Made by a program: the position numbers and the translations under genes. Of a stretch of 64,000 nucleotides of DNA, positions 22,210 to 34,379 are shown piece after piece. The notes beneath the pieces are model-generated. The model saw nothing but the letters and a program-made list of their open reading frames with translations. It did not search any database and was not told where the DNA came from. Within the stretch, counting starts at the first letter, position 1. The number at the start of each line of letters is the position of its first letter. The stretch comes from Pohlia nutans (lineage: Eukaryota; Streptophyta; Bryopsida; Bryales; Mniaceae): the NCBI GenBank assembly GCA_022496805.1, contig CM040085.1, positions 28,797,811 to 28,861,810 of the forward strand. Reading direction: 5' to 3'.

Positions 22210-22517
22210 TTAAGTAAGTGTGAACTAGAATTTTCCCTATCAAAGATTCTTCATCCAAAACTCCAACACTAAGGAACTTGCTTCCAACTATCGACCACAG
22301 CAGAATACGGTGGGCATTACTTCCGCCAGAGAGATTTGAGGCACTCTCTGAATTCCGCAAAGCCAAGACATCATGAACGGAACAAACGAGGGTATGAAGA
22401 ACAAGCGAACGAATTTATCAAGAACGAACAAACCAAGGAAGAAAGGAACGAACGAATGAACGAACGAGAAAACGAGACAGAGCAATTGGCCTCCTCCTTC
22501 ATTCTTGCTCCTGCGCA

Positions 22518-25444
22518 CTCTGGTTTTCTAGGTTGTTGCTGCTGCGGGCACGATCAATTGTTTGCAGGCTCGATTGTTGTGAGCGTGATACGATGAGGGG
22601 TGCGGCAGTGCGGAAGGCGCGCCTCGCCAAGCTGCTCGCGTCGCAGCAGCAGCAGATTCGCCAGCTTCGCACCGGCGCTGCTGTGCATCAGGCGGTGCCG
22701 CGCACGGAATCGTCGCAGGCGTCGAGCTCCGGGGGCGTGCTGTCGTGGTTCCTGGGCGAGCGCCCCACCACGCCCGTGCCCGCATTGTTCGAGCCCTTGG
22801 AGGGCGTGAATTTGCCTCCCGCCCTGCCCGACCATGTCGCGCCCAGCGACACCCGCGTCACAACCCTAGGCAACGGGCTGAAGATCGCGTCGCAGAACAT
22901 CGCCGGCCCGACCTCCACCATCGGCATCTTCATCGACTCGGGCTCCAAGAACGAGAGCCCGTTCTGCACGGGCGCGTCGCACCTGCTGGAGCGCATGGCG
23001 TTCAAGAGCACGGCCAACCGGTCGCACTTCCGGCTGGTGCGCGAGGTGGAAGCCATCGGCGGCAACGTGGTGGCCAACGCGTCCCGCGAGCAGATGTGCT
23101 ACACCGGCGACGCGATCAAGACGTTCATGCCGGAGCTGGTGGAGCTGCTGGTGGACACGGTGAGGAATCCGCTGTTCAACGAGTGGGAGGTGCAGGAGCA
23201 GCTGGCGAAGGTGAAGGCCGAGACGGCGGAGATGGTGGGCAACCCTCAGGTGGCCATCTACGAGGCCCTGCACTCCGCGGGGTACGTGGGGGGCCTAGGT
23301 CAGCCTCTGATGGCGCCGGAGTCGTGCCTGGGGCGTTTGAACGGCGGCGTGCTGCACGATTTCGTGAAGGAGAACTACTCCGCGCCCAGGATCGTGTTGG
23401 CAGGTAACGTAGGAAAGGCTGTCCGTTCCGAGTCCAGCTTCCGAGGGTGGCGTATTTTCTTTTCGTTGAAGCGGCAGCCGTGATCGTGGTGGAAACAGTG
23501 ATGGTCAGGTGGTGGGAGTGATGAATTAGGGTTTACTTCGGGGGTGGTCGTTGAGGGCGTCGAATAATGAGCAAGCGATTAGGGCATGGAGAGAAAATTT
23601 GGGTATTCACGGACCTTTGAAAGGCAGTTGGATCATGAGAGGAATGTGGAACATGATGATGAGCATGGGAGTGGGAAGCATTATGGAGTGGATTTAGGTT
23701 TGGTTTGCCGAGCGGCTGTGTGATCAAGGCTTAGGAAGCAGTGTTGAGGTTAGGGTATGTTGATGTCGGGTGAGATTGAGTATGTTCCCTGTGAAGTACA
23801 TTCGGGGATTAGTCATGAGGGGTGTTTTGGCTGCAATGTCCGATAGAAGTGATTGCCATTTGTTTAGGGTTTTGTTACGTGCTTGGTTTGGCATTAGTTT
23901 ACGTGGAGTGGGGAATTGTGGGACTTGAGGGTTCTATGTTATGCATTTTCCGTGTTCCTAAACGGAGCACAGCAATGGCGTGTTCTGCCTCTCTCCTATT
24001 CCGTGTGAGCTATGATCGATGTATTCGGTGTCGTCAGCTGTGGTTGAGCTTTGCGTTGGGCAGCATTCATGAAAACGTTCTGGCGGTGTTGAGAGAGAGG
24101 ACGTGCCCTTTGCAGCGTGAGCATTTAGTGAAGGACTTGCATGGGGTGTGATGTATTCTCCAGTTGCACTGACATTGTACAGTTTTGCAGCCTCTGGTGT
24201 GGACCACGACGATCTTCTTTCCGTGGCGGAACCTTTGTTGGGCGATCTGCCTGCTTTGGACGGGCCTTATGCGGTGCAGACGGAGTACGTGGGTGGTGAC
24301 TGGCGGCAATCCGTGGACTCTCCGTTGACACATGTTGCAGTTGCATTCGAAGTTCCCGGGGGGTGGAGAAACGAGAAGGATTCGTATGCAGTGACTGTGC
24401 TGCAGACGCTTTTAGGAGGGGGAGGTTCTTTCTCGGCGGGCGGTCCGGGAAAGGGAATGTACTCTCGATTGTACACACGGGTAAGAGCTGGACGGTGTCG
24501 GCAGTGTGTGCTGTGGACATTCCTATTTTTGTAGAACTATGCAACCAACAAGCAAACTTTAGTGTCTTCACATACGAGGAAACCAATTAATTTCTGTGTA
24601 GCTTTCATTGGTGGGAGGAGATGCAAATGGATGGCAGCAGTGGTTGTGTTTGTTGCAACTTATCTTGAAGTTTTTATGAAGAGGTTTCCTGGGTATGCGT
24701 CTGTGAAGAATGGCAGGGTCCAAAATAACAGTGAGAAGCCAAGAGAAAGGATGGCGAAGCCCAGTACTGTAGTTCTATTAATGTGGCTGGTACAACTTTC
24801 CATGCATTGTGTAAACTCGTGATGTTCCGGTTTGGCAGTTTGTTGATGTGGACGTGGCTGTGTTTGCAGGTTTTGAACAGGTGGGAGCAGGTGCAATCGT
24901 TCACAGCGTTCAACAGCATCTACAATGACACGGGTCTGTTCGGCATTCACGCCACTTCTTCGGGGCAATTCGTTCCCAAACTGGTGGACCTTATCTGTGA
25001 GGAGTTCACGACAGTTGCAGGCGCTGGTAACGTGTCGGAAGCGGAATTGCAACGTGCAAAGAACGCGACGGTGTCTGCAGTTTTGATGAACTTGGAGTCG
25101 CGAGTTGTTGTGACGGAAGACATCGGGCGTCAAATTTTGACTTACGGACATCGGAAGCCGGTGGCAGAGTTCATTGAAGGGATCAACGCGTTGACGGTGA
25201 AGGACATTGCGGAGGTGGCCGGGAAGATAATCTCGACCCCGCTGACAATGGCTTCTTGGGGTGACGTAGTGCAAGTACCTCGATTTGATGCAGTTGCGGG
25301 CCGTTTTTAGAAGAGCGACTCATTTTGACTGTTTGTTTTTCCAACAGAAATAAAATGGAGAGACACATCCACTTGAATACGTTTTGATCAGAGAACTGAC
25401 AGGCAATCGGCGTTGTGTCCATCATGACTCATGGCGACGCTAAT
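22518..25444. repeat. Right arm of the 2,927-bp MPP palindrome
   Basis: Inverted copy of 16071-18997. It spans from the 5' leader through all introns to about 134 bp past the stop codon. Beyond 25444 the two sides show no similarity. Confidence 0.93.
22593..25310 (+). CDS. MPPA: Mitochondrial processing peptidase alpha subunit, copy 2
   Basis: Exons 22593-23403, 24191-24480 and 24870-25310 give the same 513-residue protein as copy 1. The only coding difference found is silent (His-32, CAT here). Introns of 787 and 389 bp are also identical to copy 1, so this is a genomic duplication and not retroposition. An AATAAA at 25349-25354, 38 bp after the stop, is a plausible polyadenylation signal and is shared with copy 1. 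Both copies are open and intact, so both may be expressed, from different upstream sequences. The exons are strongly GC-rich (first exon especially) in an AT-rich region. Confidence 0.92.
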
Positions 25445-25980
25445 ACCGAGTAGGAACATATCTTTATCCTAGTCTCAACATGAGTTGACCAACAATACAT
25501 TACTGGGTGTCAAAATTCGTGACTTTTGTTCTGCAATGATGGCAATTTGGAAATGAGACTCGACTAGAGTACTATAGTAGACATGCAAATGACCATGCAG
25601 TTCCAATGACCACGTGGTTCCAATGACTGCACAATTTCATTGCACCATTCCAATAGAAATGTAAGGTACCGCCCAATCATTGCATGCCGTGTGGTGAAGG
25701 GCTCTTTATAAATTTCCATTAAAAATCATACCCAATGTGTTTGAGGAGCTATAAAAGTTATTGTACAAAACATTTTTGAGTGTGATTTTTTCAAGGTAAA
25801 TCCCAACTTGACATACCACAATCTTTCAAAATTTTAAATGGTGTAAGTTTCTACATTGTTGTGGGGAAAAATTTGAGTATTGTCTATGTGGTCATTGGCA
25901 TGTCTACCTTGCCTTCACATGCGATTGCTGAAGACTTGATTTAGAAAGTAAAACTGATATCTCGCATCACAATCAACACT
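25445..25980. other. Intergenic, no supported gene
   Basis: No gene or defined repeat recognised. Begins at the sharp right edge of the palindrome. Confidence 0.5.
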
Positions 25981-25985
25981 CCTAT

Positions 25986-26558
25986 CCCTTTAACGTCCCG
26001 ATTTAACACTGTTTTCAAAAATTCATTATAAAATGTTTGATGAAAAACAAAAATGGAGTTGATATACAAAGAAAAGTTGTAAATGTCAATGTGATGATCA
26101 CATCGTATGGTTGGATTCATCATATTTATTATTAATAAATTTTAATGAATTTTGCAAGGTTTTCTCTTGAAATTAAATTAAAAATCCCAAATTATCACAA
26201 AGAAATTAAAAAGTATTGGAATGAAATTGGAATAACCTGCACTACGAGATGGTATGGTTTCCATTATTTGATTCTACTTATTTTGGAAAATCATGTTTGA
26301 GGTCCCACTTTTGAACTAACAATATAACAAAACATGGCAAAAACAACCGCACTCAATTTTGAGTGCGGTTTTTTTTTACCATGTTTAGTTATAGTGTAAG
26401 AAAGAAACTTGACATAATATCTTATTTTGAAGATCCATACGGTACAAATGATACTCAGAACCAAAAGAAATTTAGATGGATGAAAAAGTGTATGGGATGT
26501 AGTCTTGAGAAAAGTTACAATATGTTCGTCGTCCATTATATGGACGTAGGCGCGTTAA
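25986..26558. mobile_element. TTAA element, family B, invaded at its right end
   Basis: The left end CCCTTTAACGTCCCG follows a decayed site (CTAT). The right part carries the palindrome GTCCATTATATGGAC and GGCGCG, then the TTAA that lies within the family's own terminus; another element (CCCCTAAACGTCCC) starts there at 26559. A 71-bp hairpin interrupts it near 26322-26392. Confidence 0.65.
26322..26392. repeat. 71-bp near-perfect hairpin inserted in a TTAA element
   Basis: The arms read TATAACAAAACATGG... and its complement around CTCAATTTTGAG. It is absent from the homologous position of 21694-22209. TA lies at both outer ends, suggesting a mini TA-targeting element. Confidence 0.6.
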
Positions 26559-26640
26559 CCCCTAAACGTCCCAGCGTTCAGAAACTGGATCACGAACAGA
26601 TTCAAAGCCTTGCAACTTTTTCATACAACCTCGGATGACT
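26559..26640. mobile_element. Truncated TTAA element, family A
   Basis: Begins CCCCTAAACGTCCCAGCG directly after TTAA (26555-26558), with a degenerate palindrome (GTTCAGAAACTGGATC). It matches the first ~80 bp of 60352-60931 and then stops. Confidence 0.6.
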
Positions 26641-27158
26641 TTCATCCAAGTCACCTTTGTAAGCCTATTAAATTCTCTACCAATTACAATAAATCTCTTG
26701 TGATGGGGAGCTGTTGATAATATTGGAGAGACCTCCAACTACAAATATGTCAAATTTGTTGTGTAGATTTTATGCTTGCAATGGTCCTCTCATGTATACC
26801 TTATGTACATTTGAGCCATGCTAATATCTATTTTTGAGGCTAGCGTCTACTTCTGCTCAAAGGGTTGGTTTAGGCTATAACAATTTGGGGACTCGGAGTT
26901 TGAGTAGAGCAAGTCCACCCAACCCCGGCATCGTCCCGGTACAGTATCGGCAGTGAATGCCCTGTTTGAGATTATCAATTGGATAACTTGTACTGCTCTT
27001 GCACTACCCGTCCGTCTCCGTCTCTTCTTCGTCTTGCTTCCACTCATCATCTCCGTTCCACATTTTTTCAGAGTAATCTTCCCTTTGCTTTGAAGCATTG
27101 TCTCAATTTCCTCTTTTAGGGTTTTGTGTGGCTTCCCCGCATTCGGTTTGAGGAAGCC

Positions 27159-29831
27159 ATGGCCACAGGAGCATTGCATGTTCGGCCTTTGAGCTTCGGC
27201 CGCATCGGTCCCGCTCCGCTACCTCGTCGTTGCTACAACCTGAGAACTCCATCGGTGAGCTATGGAGGATTGTGGACTGTGGAGGAGTATAAGGTGCGAG
27301 GTAATAATAAGAGCACAGTCGTGGCGCAAACCGCAAGCGCCGAGAGTGTCAGCATGGACAACTTCGCATCTGTGGAGGAGTTAAAGGCAAAATTGCTCGG
27401 TTCTCTTGAAGGTGCTCATCTCTTCCAAATGATTGCTAACTTCGAGGGGGTCTGCTTGGAGTGCAAATAGATTTAGCGTTTAACCTAATGGTATTACATG
27501 TTTTAAATTCTTAATTTTTTTATTGGAGCAATATAAATGTGTAGATAATATATAATATATACTACCGGTATAAGATAATATATGCATCGTAGGAAGTGTG
27601 ATGGAGCTTGAAGCTTGTAGGATGGAATTTGTGGGGTGAGTGCAGGTGTAATGCCGGCATGTACGCAGGCTTGAACAGGGGCATTTTTGGAGTTCAGAAT
27701 GCTCGCAAGGTCGAAGTTGAAAGCCTGCTGCAACTCCTTGAGGCTGCGAGTCCTGCTCCACGACCAACCGACGATTTGGACAAGGTTCTCACTCTTGCTC
27801 TTTTCTGGTCAATTTTTTGTATTTTCTTCTTCGAAAATGAATAGTTTTCCAACGTACCAGAGATTGCGTTATTTGGATTCTGTATGTAAAAGTTATGAAG
27901 TTTCAAAATTTTATTTATATATGACCTAAAACCAACACTTGAATAGATGTTTAGGTGGTCTATATTCTCTTAATCAATGTTTACCCATTGTCTAAGATAT
28001 TAGGATATTAGGGTGGGAAGTTTGGGTTAGTAGCGGTTAGGAATTTGTAAGTCTTACACTCAGGCTTATTAACCCCTAAAGGACCAAGAAGCCCAAATTG
28101 GGCCTCATGTTTTATTTAGCAGTTTTGAGTAGGTCATGTTTGTTCAAATTTATTTGTTGTTTGACCAGCAATTGGAATGTTCTTCACTGATTCCAGTGAT
28201 GTAAAATTTGGTCTTATCTGAATTGAATTTTTCACAATACGATCAATAGAATTTGTCATTTTAAAACCATGAGTCCTTGGTCCTTTAGGGGTTAATTATC
28301 ATCTTCTCTGATATCAGATCCTCTGTTCTCTCACCAAAACCGTACCTACTTCAAAACTCACTCTGTACTCTCGCTATTACTATTACACTCCCTCATGTCA
28401 CAAGAAGTTTCTTACTTCTTTGATGTCACAATGTTTCAAAACTGCATATATCACATGCACTTTGGGTGCCTAGCCTGTGACCTTGAAGAGGTCTGGGTTT
28501 AGTTGATCTAGGAAGTATTTAGTGACGTGGGTAGTGGCAGGTCGATCACCCAAGTTGGGCAAATTTCGAACTTCTGTGGTATATATATCCGTCTTGTTTT
28601 TTTGATGGTCAGAGATGGAGACGCCTTCTGACTTTGTGCACCCTGTCTCAATCAGGTAAAAGGCGAATGGAAACTCTTGTACAGTACCATTTCAATTTTA
28701 GGCTCTAAGAGGACAAAGCTTGGGCTGCGGGACATCATCAATCTCGGTGACTTTGTGCAAATTATTGATGTTGATCAGGTTTGTTGTGAATATTTTCCCA
28801 TATAATGACTTTGTCTCTGCACCCTCTTGAAGCAAGAGTTCCATAGTTGCTGATGGGTTACTTCACTCTTGTATCTGCATTACATTTACCCTGTGTTCTC
28901 TTTGGAGATTGATAATCTTTCCGTAACATCATTGATGATGTGCGGTGTATGTGGTGATAGGAGAAGGCAATAAACAAAGTAACCTTCAGCGTGGCAGGTC
29001 TTGGGATGTTCTCAGGCTCCTTCACCATTGAAGCCTCATACAAAATTGTCTCGCCAACGGTCAGCACAAACTATCCCTTTTGCTCCTTCACTGCAGCTTT
29101 CACTGCAAATGTCAGATACAGCTTTTAGTTTCTAAAGTATGTCATAGCTGTTGGAAATGATTTGTTCATATCCACTTATTTTCATGCAACATAAGTGCAG
29201 TAAGGTAGAGGATACTATTTGCTTACCTTCAAGCATTTTAACATCTGTAGTAGTGTGATTTCTGGAACGAATTTGAGACATTGTGATTTTTGGGAGATGG
29301 GGAGAGATCTTTGTGGGTACAAGAGCCAAATCTTTTGAGATGAAATTTCTATCACTGTGTTTGCATTCCTTATGCAATTTCTAAGTGGGAGGTTGTAGAT
29401 CTCTAGAAGTGATTGCAGAAAACCGCATCTCGGTTCAAAGATCAGTTTCCACAGACATTTAGCCAAGTCATGCTTACTAAGAAGTCGGAATTGATGAGTT
29501 GTGAGTAAAGGAGATGGATCAAGTCCCTAATGGATTTAGGAGTCTTTTTGCCTTTGCCTAAGTTCCAAACATGCGTGTTTTTTTTTCGTAATGTACGGGT
29601 TTGCAAAGTTTTCTATTGACTGGTACGTGTGGTTTGGTGCAGAGGGTTGATATCAAATTTGAAAACTCCACGTTGGTACCAGAACAACTTCTGTCTTTGT
29701 TTCAGAAGAATTATGACCTTCTGCTCAGCATATTCAATCCAGAGGGCTGGCTGGACATCACATATATCGATGACACACTACGAGTAGGCCGTGATGACAA
29801 GGGTAATGTGTTCCTTCTTGAAAGGCTGTAG
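27159..29831 (+). CDS. Plastid-lipid-associated (PAP/fibrillin) family protein
   Basis: Five exons: 27159-27411, 27669-27784, 28656-28778, 28961-29059 and 29643-29831, all with GT/AG borders and matching phases, encode 259 residues. PAP/fibrillins are lipocalin-like proteins of thylakoids and plastoglobules. The family block is clear: [19 protein letters not shown], then [60 protein letters not shown] and the C-terminal [14 protein letters not shown]. The first ~70 residues are rich in Arg, Ser and Ala and fit a chloroplast transit peptide. The start at 27159 was chosen as the ATG nearest that region; an in-frame ATG at 27126 would add 11 residues. Intron 2 hosts a 219-bp TTAA element. The exact fibrillin subgroup is not assigned. 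Confidence 0.9.
28073..28291. mobile_element. TTAA element, family E, 219 bp, in a fibrillin intron
   Basis: Perfect 16-bp ends, CCCCTAAAGGACCAAG and complement, flanked by intact TTAA at 28069-28072 and 28292-28295. The palindrome GCCCAAATTGGGC lies about 19 bp inside the left end. A decayed relative is at 35075-35303. The shortest and cleanest TTAA element here. Confidence 0.85.
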
Positions 29832-30772
29832 TGAGGTATTTTCTCCAGAAGGCAGAGGATGCAGTAAGTAGCTCTTCCTGTTATTCGAAAAATATTAGGA
29901 TGCTGAGCTTGGCACTTTACATCGAAAGCTTCAGAGCAACAGAATGTGTTGGGTGGATTACTTAATAATTCTATCGATGATTTATTGGCACTGACTACCC
30001 GAAGATTTACACTCGAAGAGTCCAGTTCCTATTGAATGCCCTTTTCACACTGGCCACTCTAGGATGGCTCAAACCATACCTTCTTACAGTGCTAACTAGG
30101 CTTTAAAATAATCTAATTTTGCTAGTACTTACAGTATATATTATTAATGACTCCAATAATAAATTTTTAATTTTAAAACTTGTTCAAATATTTACATCAA
30201 ATATAGAGAAGATTGGACAAAGCCTTGCAGTTGTACAGTTTTTGTTTTTGTATGATTCAATTACTTAATGTGAGAAGTTAAGAAAATGGTGTGGGGTGAT
30301 CAAAAGGGTAGGAATATTTTAAGAATGTCAGTGAAGGGGCCATTTTTGTTGCTCTTAATTTCATTCTTGCTACAACCACTCAATATATTAAAATAAGAAG
30401 CTATACAAGTATTGAAGTATCCCAAAAACCACTTGCAAAAACGTTGCTATCTAAAGATTACTAATTAACTAACTAAATTCAACATAGATTACATCAACTA
30501 ATGTAATCTACAAAAATCCATTCATCCGACGTGGCTTGGCACTCAATGCCACATCACATGACAACCCCTATTTCCAAACCTAATTTTTTCCAAACAAGCG
30601 TGTGGCTAGTATCCAAATATAATATGAGCCTCAAATGCTCTAAGTGGAAAAAAAAAACATCAATTAAAGTCAAATCGGGACCTGGATTTGTAGCAAGAAA
30701 TTTGAAGATACCAGTCACTAGTGGGAATGCTCTTTGAATTTGTCAACTTATATGCACAAAACTGAGATGTAT
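29832..30772. other. Intergenic between convergent genes
   Basis: The 3' regions of the fibrillin and NmrA-like genes meet here. No other gene recognised. Confidence 0.5.
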
Positions 30773-33167
30773 CTACAAGAAAGCTTGTTTATGTTGGGCG
30801 AGAAACTCATCAAGCGTGATGCCTTTGCGGCCCAACAAGCGCTCCAGGTCGGGCCCGACGTGACTGTAGGTGCTGTTTCTACGAAGAGCATCTAGTGTGA
30901 CTAGGACATCCGAGGCCTGCTCTGCACCCTCTGGTGGGTAAAAGCTCATGATCATGGCCTTGTGCTCCTCCGGCGTCAGGTTCACATATGTCACCTTCTT
31001 CCCAATGGCTTTACTGATCTTCTCTGCAAGCTCCCCTTCTGTGATCGCTTCCTCTTGGAGCTCATATACCTGGTCAATGATTTTATTTTTTGGTCAGGAG
31101 ACAATTTAGCAATTTTGCTACTTTTCTATGGCTTGATGAGCAATCCAGACTCTTTGAGTGTTCTTTTCGTATTAATATATCACTCCTTTGTCCTATAATA
31201 AGCTTCATGTACCTTGAAAATCGAAGACTTAACTCCAATGTTGTAGTCCAATGATGTGAACACTAATCCAATAGTAGTAGTTTGAGCAAATAGGAAGCTT
31301 AATATGGGACAAATTGGAAAGGCGTTGAGAAAGCTTAATATGGGACAGAGGGAGTAGGTAATATCAGGGTAATACACATGTGCTACCTAGGTGCTATTTA
31401 GGCAATACCTGGGTGATACCTAGGTTTAAAAAGGCAACACATCTCAACTCCATGATTGTAGGAAATCTGGCTATTATTATTTATTTATTTTCAAACATTC
31501 TTTGTATCAATTAGCCCAAATTTTATGTAGCAATTTGCAACGAAAAAAAAAGAAATCACTGCACCTGGTTGGCGTGGCTCCCGGGATTCGTCAGCGCCGC
31601 CACCGCCACGGCCGCGATGTCCGCCACCGCCACCGATACCCACACGCCGTCTCCTGCACTGCTCTTGAACTGGCCCGTGGTTTTGATCGACATCGCCAAA
31701 AATGTAGTCGCGTTCTCGTGGAACCACGCCGGCCGCAGAATCGTGTAGCCGATTCCGGACTCTCGAAGAAGCTGCTCGTGCTCACGGTTGCTCTTCAGCT
31801 GATCGACGAACCCATGCAAGTACTGATCGACATCCAAACATGTGAGTACGTTTTATGCAAATGAGATCAACTTCTAGGTTTCGTCATTTACAATAATTAC
31901 GCGTGTGACATCCAAACACAAGAAATGATCTAGATCAACTTCTAGGTTTCATCATTTACATAGCCTCCTCCAGGGAAATCAAGACCAGCTAGCTATGGCA
32001 GTTTCAGATTGGGTACAGTTACAACCCGTAATTATGTATTTAATTTCCTATGCACACTGACAATCTTCTTAGTGTATTTCAAATCTTTGTAGAGAACTCC
32101 TCATCTCTTTCTATTCTCAACTCTCCATAGTGCACTCCTCAAAATAAAACTACTAATGTGTGACATGTGTCGTAGGCTGTGCTAGATAGAGTAGGGTGCT
32201 AGATAGAGTAGGGGAGCGACGCCTTGTAGTGGGTGCTTGCTAGCACCTTGTCGTTTTGCAACTCGGAGATAGCATGCACCTGCTACATGCTGTAGCAGAG
32301 CCCATGGAATACTCTATCTAGTACAATTACGTAAGTGACATCGAGACACTAGGCATGAGATCAACTTATCGATACAATCAATTCATGATTCAAGGGTAGA
32401 TCGATAGTCTAGGCTGGTGATTCAACAACTTATTTCAGTGTGTTGGAATCCAATCAAGAGAATCACTTCAATTAAGGGTAAGAATGGAAACCAGGGGAGC
32501 CAGGGGAAGGGAAGGTTTCATCGTTTACAATTACCGCACGTGACATTCAAACACTAAAGACGAGATCAACTTCAAGCTAGGTTTAATTCACGAATTACGA
32601 TAATTATGCAAGTGACATCCAAACACAAGAAATGAGATCAACTTATCGATACAATCAACTCATGATTCAAGGGTACGTACATGTAGAGTCTAGGCTGGTG
32701 ATTCAACAACTTAATATTTCAGTGCGTTAGAATCCTATCAAGAGAAACACAAGAATGGAAATTAACCAGGAGATCAAGGACCTACGTACCCCACTGGGCA
32801 ATTCTTTGAGCGATGCGGTAAGGCCAGACAGGAAGACGATGTGCTTCAAGGTGTGACTCTCCTTTGCAGCTTGCAAGAAGTTGCGGAACAGAGTCCTGTC
32901 GACACCGCCCGCTATGGCGGGGAGGACAATGTAAGCGGCCGTGGCGCCGGTGAAAGCCGCGAGGGCGGATTCCAGGGTGTCATTCAGAAGCACCGGCTCG
33001 CCTCCCTGGGACGTGAGAGACGAATCAATTTTGCTGAGAGTGCGCGCTCCTAATCGCACCGTGTACGCCGACGACGCAGACTTCGCCTGCAGCAGCTGCC
33101 TCGCCGCCTCGCGGCCGTTCTGGCTTGTGGCGGCCGTGATCAGAATGACTGGCTTCGCCGACGCCAT
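30773..33167 (-). CDS. NmrA-like NAD(P)-binding oxidoreductase
   Basis: Three exons (33167-32790, 31822-31565, 31069-30773), all phase 0, encode 310 residues, normal for NmrA-like atypical SDRs (about 290-310). Exon 1 starts with the Rossmann beta-strand PVILITAATSQNGREAARQL, with the glycine motif reduced to a single Gly (SQNGRE), and continues to AAYIVLP and HIVFLSG. Exon 2 has YTILRPAWFHEN, the conserved RP..F..N segment. Exon 3 has the C-terminal VTYVNLTPEEHKAM and LLGRKGITLDEFLAQHK. Such proteins bind NAD(P)H and act as redox sensors or reductases; substrate unknown. No transit peptide is visible. The introns hold a Stowaway-like MITE, an inverted repeat and a direct duplication. Confidence 0.88.
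31183..31354. mobile_element. Stowaway-like MITE in NmrA intron 2
   Basis: The ends CTCCTTTGTCCTATAATAAG and CTTAATATGGGACAGAGGGAG pair. TA follows on the right (31355-31356); the left flank is CA, a likely mutated TA. Confidence 0.65.
32171..32326. repeat. Inverted repeat in NmrA intron 1
   Basis: TGCTAGATAGAGTA-type sequence on the left (partly duplicated) pairs with TACTCTATCTAGTA on the right. Probably a small MITE. Confidence 0.45.
32331..32755. repeat. Direct duplication inside NmrA intron 1
   Basis: Blocks 32331-32467 and 32606-32755 are similar over about 130 bp, sharing GAGATCAACTTATCGATACA and CTAGGCTGGTGATTCAACAA. Shorter copies of the first motif lie near 31862 and 31930. Confidence 0.7.
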
Positions 33168-33569
33168 GATTCACAGCGAGTATTTGAATTCTACCGACAC
33201 TAGGAGCCTGGGAGGAAGAATATCCGAGATATATGCACAGAAGCTCTAGCGATTAGGTGGGTGAAGGTAGATTCTCGCACAACTAATGTCAGTGGAATCA
33301 ATGAATGCTTGAAGCAAGAATTGTTGCGGTTGCTGGATCGATCTAGTCTGTTGGATCGACTGGTATTTATATGTGAGAGTTGCCACCGACTTGCAAATGT
33401 ATAAATCTTGCATGTATAAGACGATTTTATACATGCTTGCAGGTTACTTCGTGAGAACCTGTTGAGTAGTTACTGTTGAGCGACGTTGCTTCTTCCGAAG
33501 CTTCGATTTTCCTTTGCGATACACGATGAAACTGTTGCAGTACTGCTGCAATCGCTGTACTGCCCATAA

Positions 33570-34054
33570 GAGCAGGGCCACCCATGCCCTCCCCAGGGCC
33601 CTTCCAAAATACTTCTTGACTCTGGATCTTAGCGTGTCATAAATTGGGCCTTCAAATCACTATTTAGTTGACTATATCCTCACATTCTACTTGTGATTGG
33701 TCCACTGACTATTTGATGCGCACTTTTGATATGTGAAGGACGTGCAAGGGTGGGGGAGTGTGAGTGCAAGGGCCCTTCAAATATAGATGAATAATTTCAG
33801 AGAGTTAGTCCTAGCATGCATGGGTGGGAATGCTCTGACTCTGGATCCTAGCGTGTTAGAAATTGGGCCTTCAAATCACTGTTTAGTTGACTATATCCTC
33901 ACATTCTACTTGTGATTGATCCATTGACTATTTGATGCGCACTTTTGATACGTGAAGGGCGTGCAAGGGTGGGGAAGTGTGAGTGCAAGGGCCCTTCAAA
34001 TGTAGATGAATAATTTCAGCGAGTTAGTCCTAGCGTACATGGATGGGAATGCTC
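33570..34054. mobile_element. Harbinger-type MITE with internal duplication, 485 bp
   Basis: The ends GAGCAGGGCCACCCATGCCC and GGGAATGCTC are flanked by TAA (33567-33569, 34055-34057). The interior from about 33617 is repeated from about 33837. A 300-bp copy without the duplication is at 40913-41212. Confidence 0.8.
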
Positions 34055-34056
34055 TA

Positions 34057-34337
34057 ACATTCAGTAGCCTCTGTGACTACTGCCTTCTCCCAACAGAATG
34101 ATGTGGAATATCCCGCAATGAAATGATGTGGGATATTCCACATCACATCAGTAGCTATGGAGGCACGTGGCATTAAGCAAGGCAACAATAATCGAAAGCA
34201 CTTACTCAGTCACAATTCAATAGTGTCCTATAATTGTTTATTTGATTCAATAGCCCATTCCATTACAGATCACTTGTCACTTTATATATAAAGGTGGATG
34301 AAACAAAAAGGCAGCCTTCTTGAAGGCTACTGAATGT
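34057..34337. mobile_element. MITE with ACATTCAGTAGCC ends, copy 1
   Basis: Ends ACATTCAGTAGCC and GGCTACTGAATGT with TA on both sides. It abuts the preceding Harbinger MITE, whose TAA supplies its TA. Closely related copies: 34380 and 61147. Confidence 0.7.
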
Positions 34338-34379
34338 TATGTATAGAGTATTGTTTGCAGTGTTGCATGCAATATCATA

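Larger units (their letters stand above)
18998..22517. other. Palindrome spacer, transposon-filled
   Basis: The 3.5-kb spacer between the divergent MPP genes must hold both promoters. It contains a family D TTAA element, degenerate short repeats (about 20150-20275), a Stowaway, a SINE-like copy and a family B TTAA element. The leaders next to each arm (about 19000-19075 and 22450-22517) are recognisably homologous but diverged, sharing AACGAACG, GAGCAATTG and CCTCCTCCT blocks. Confidence 0.75.
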
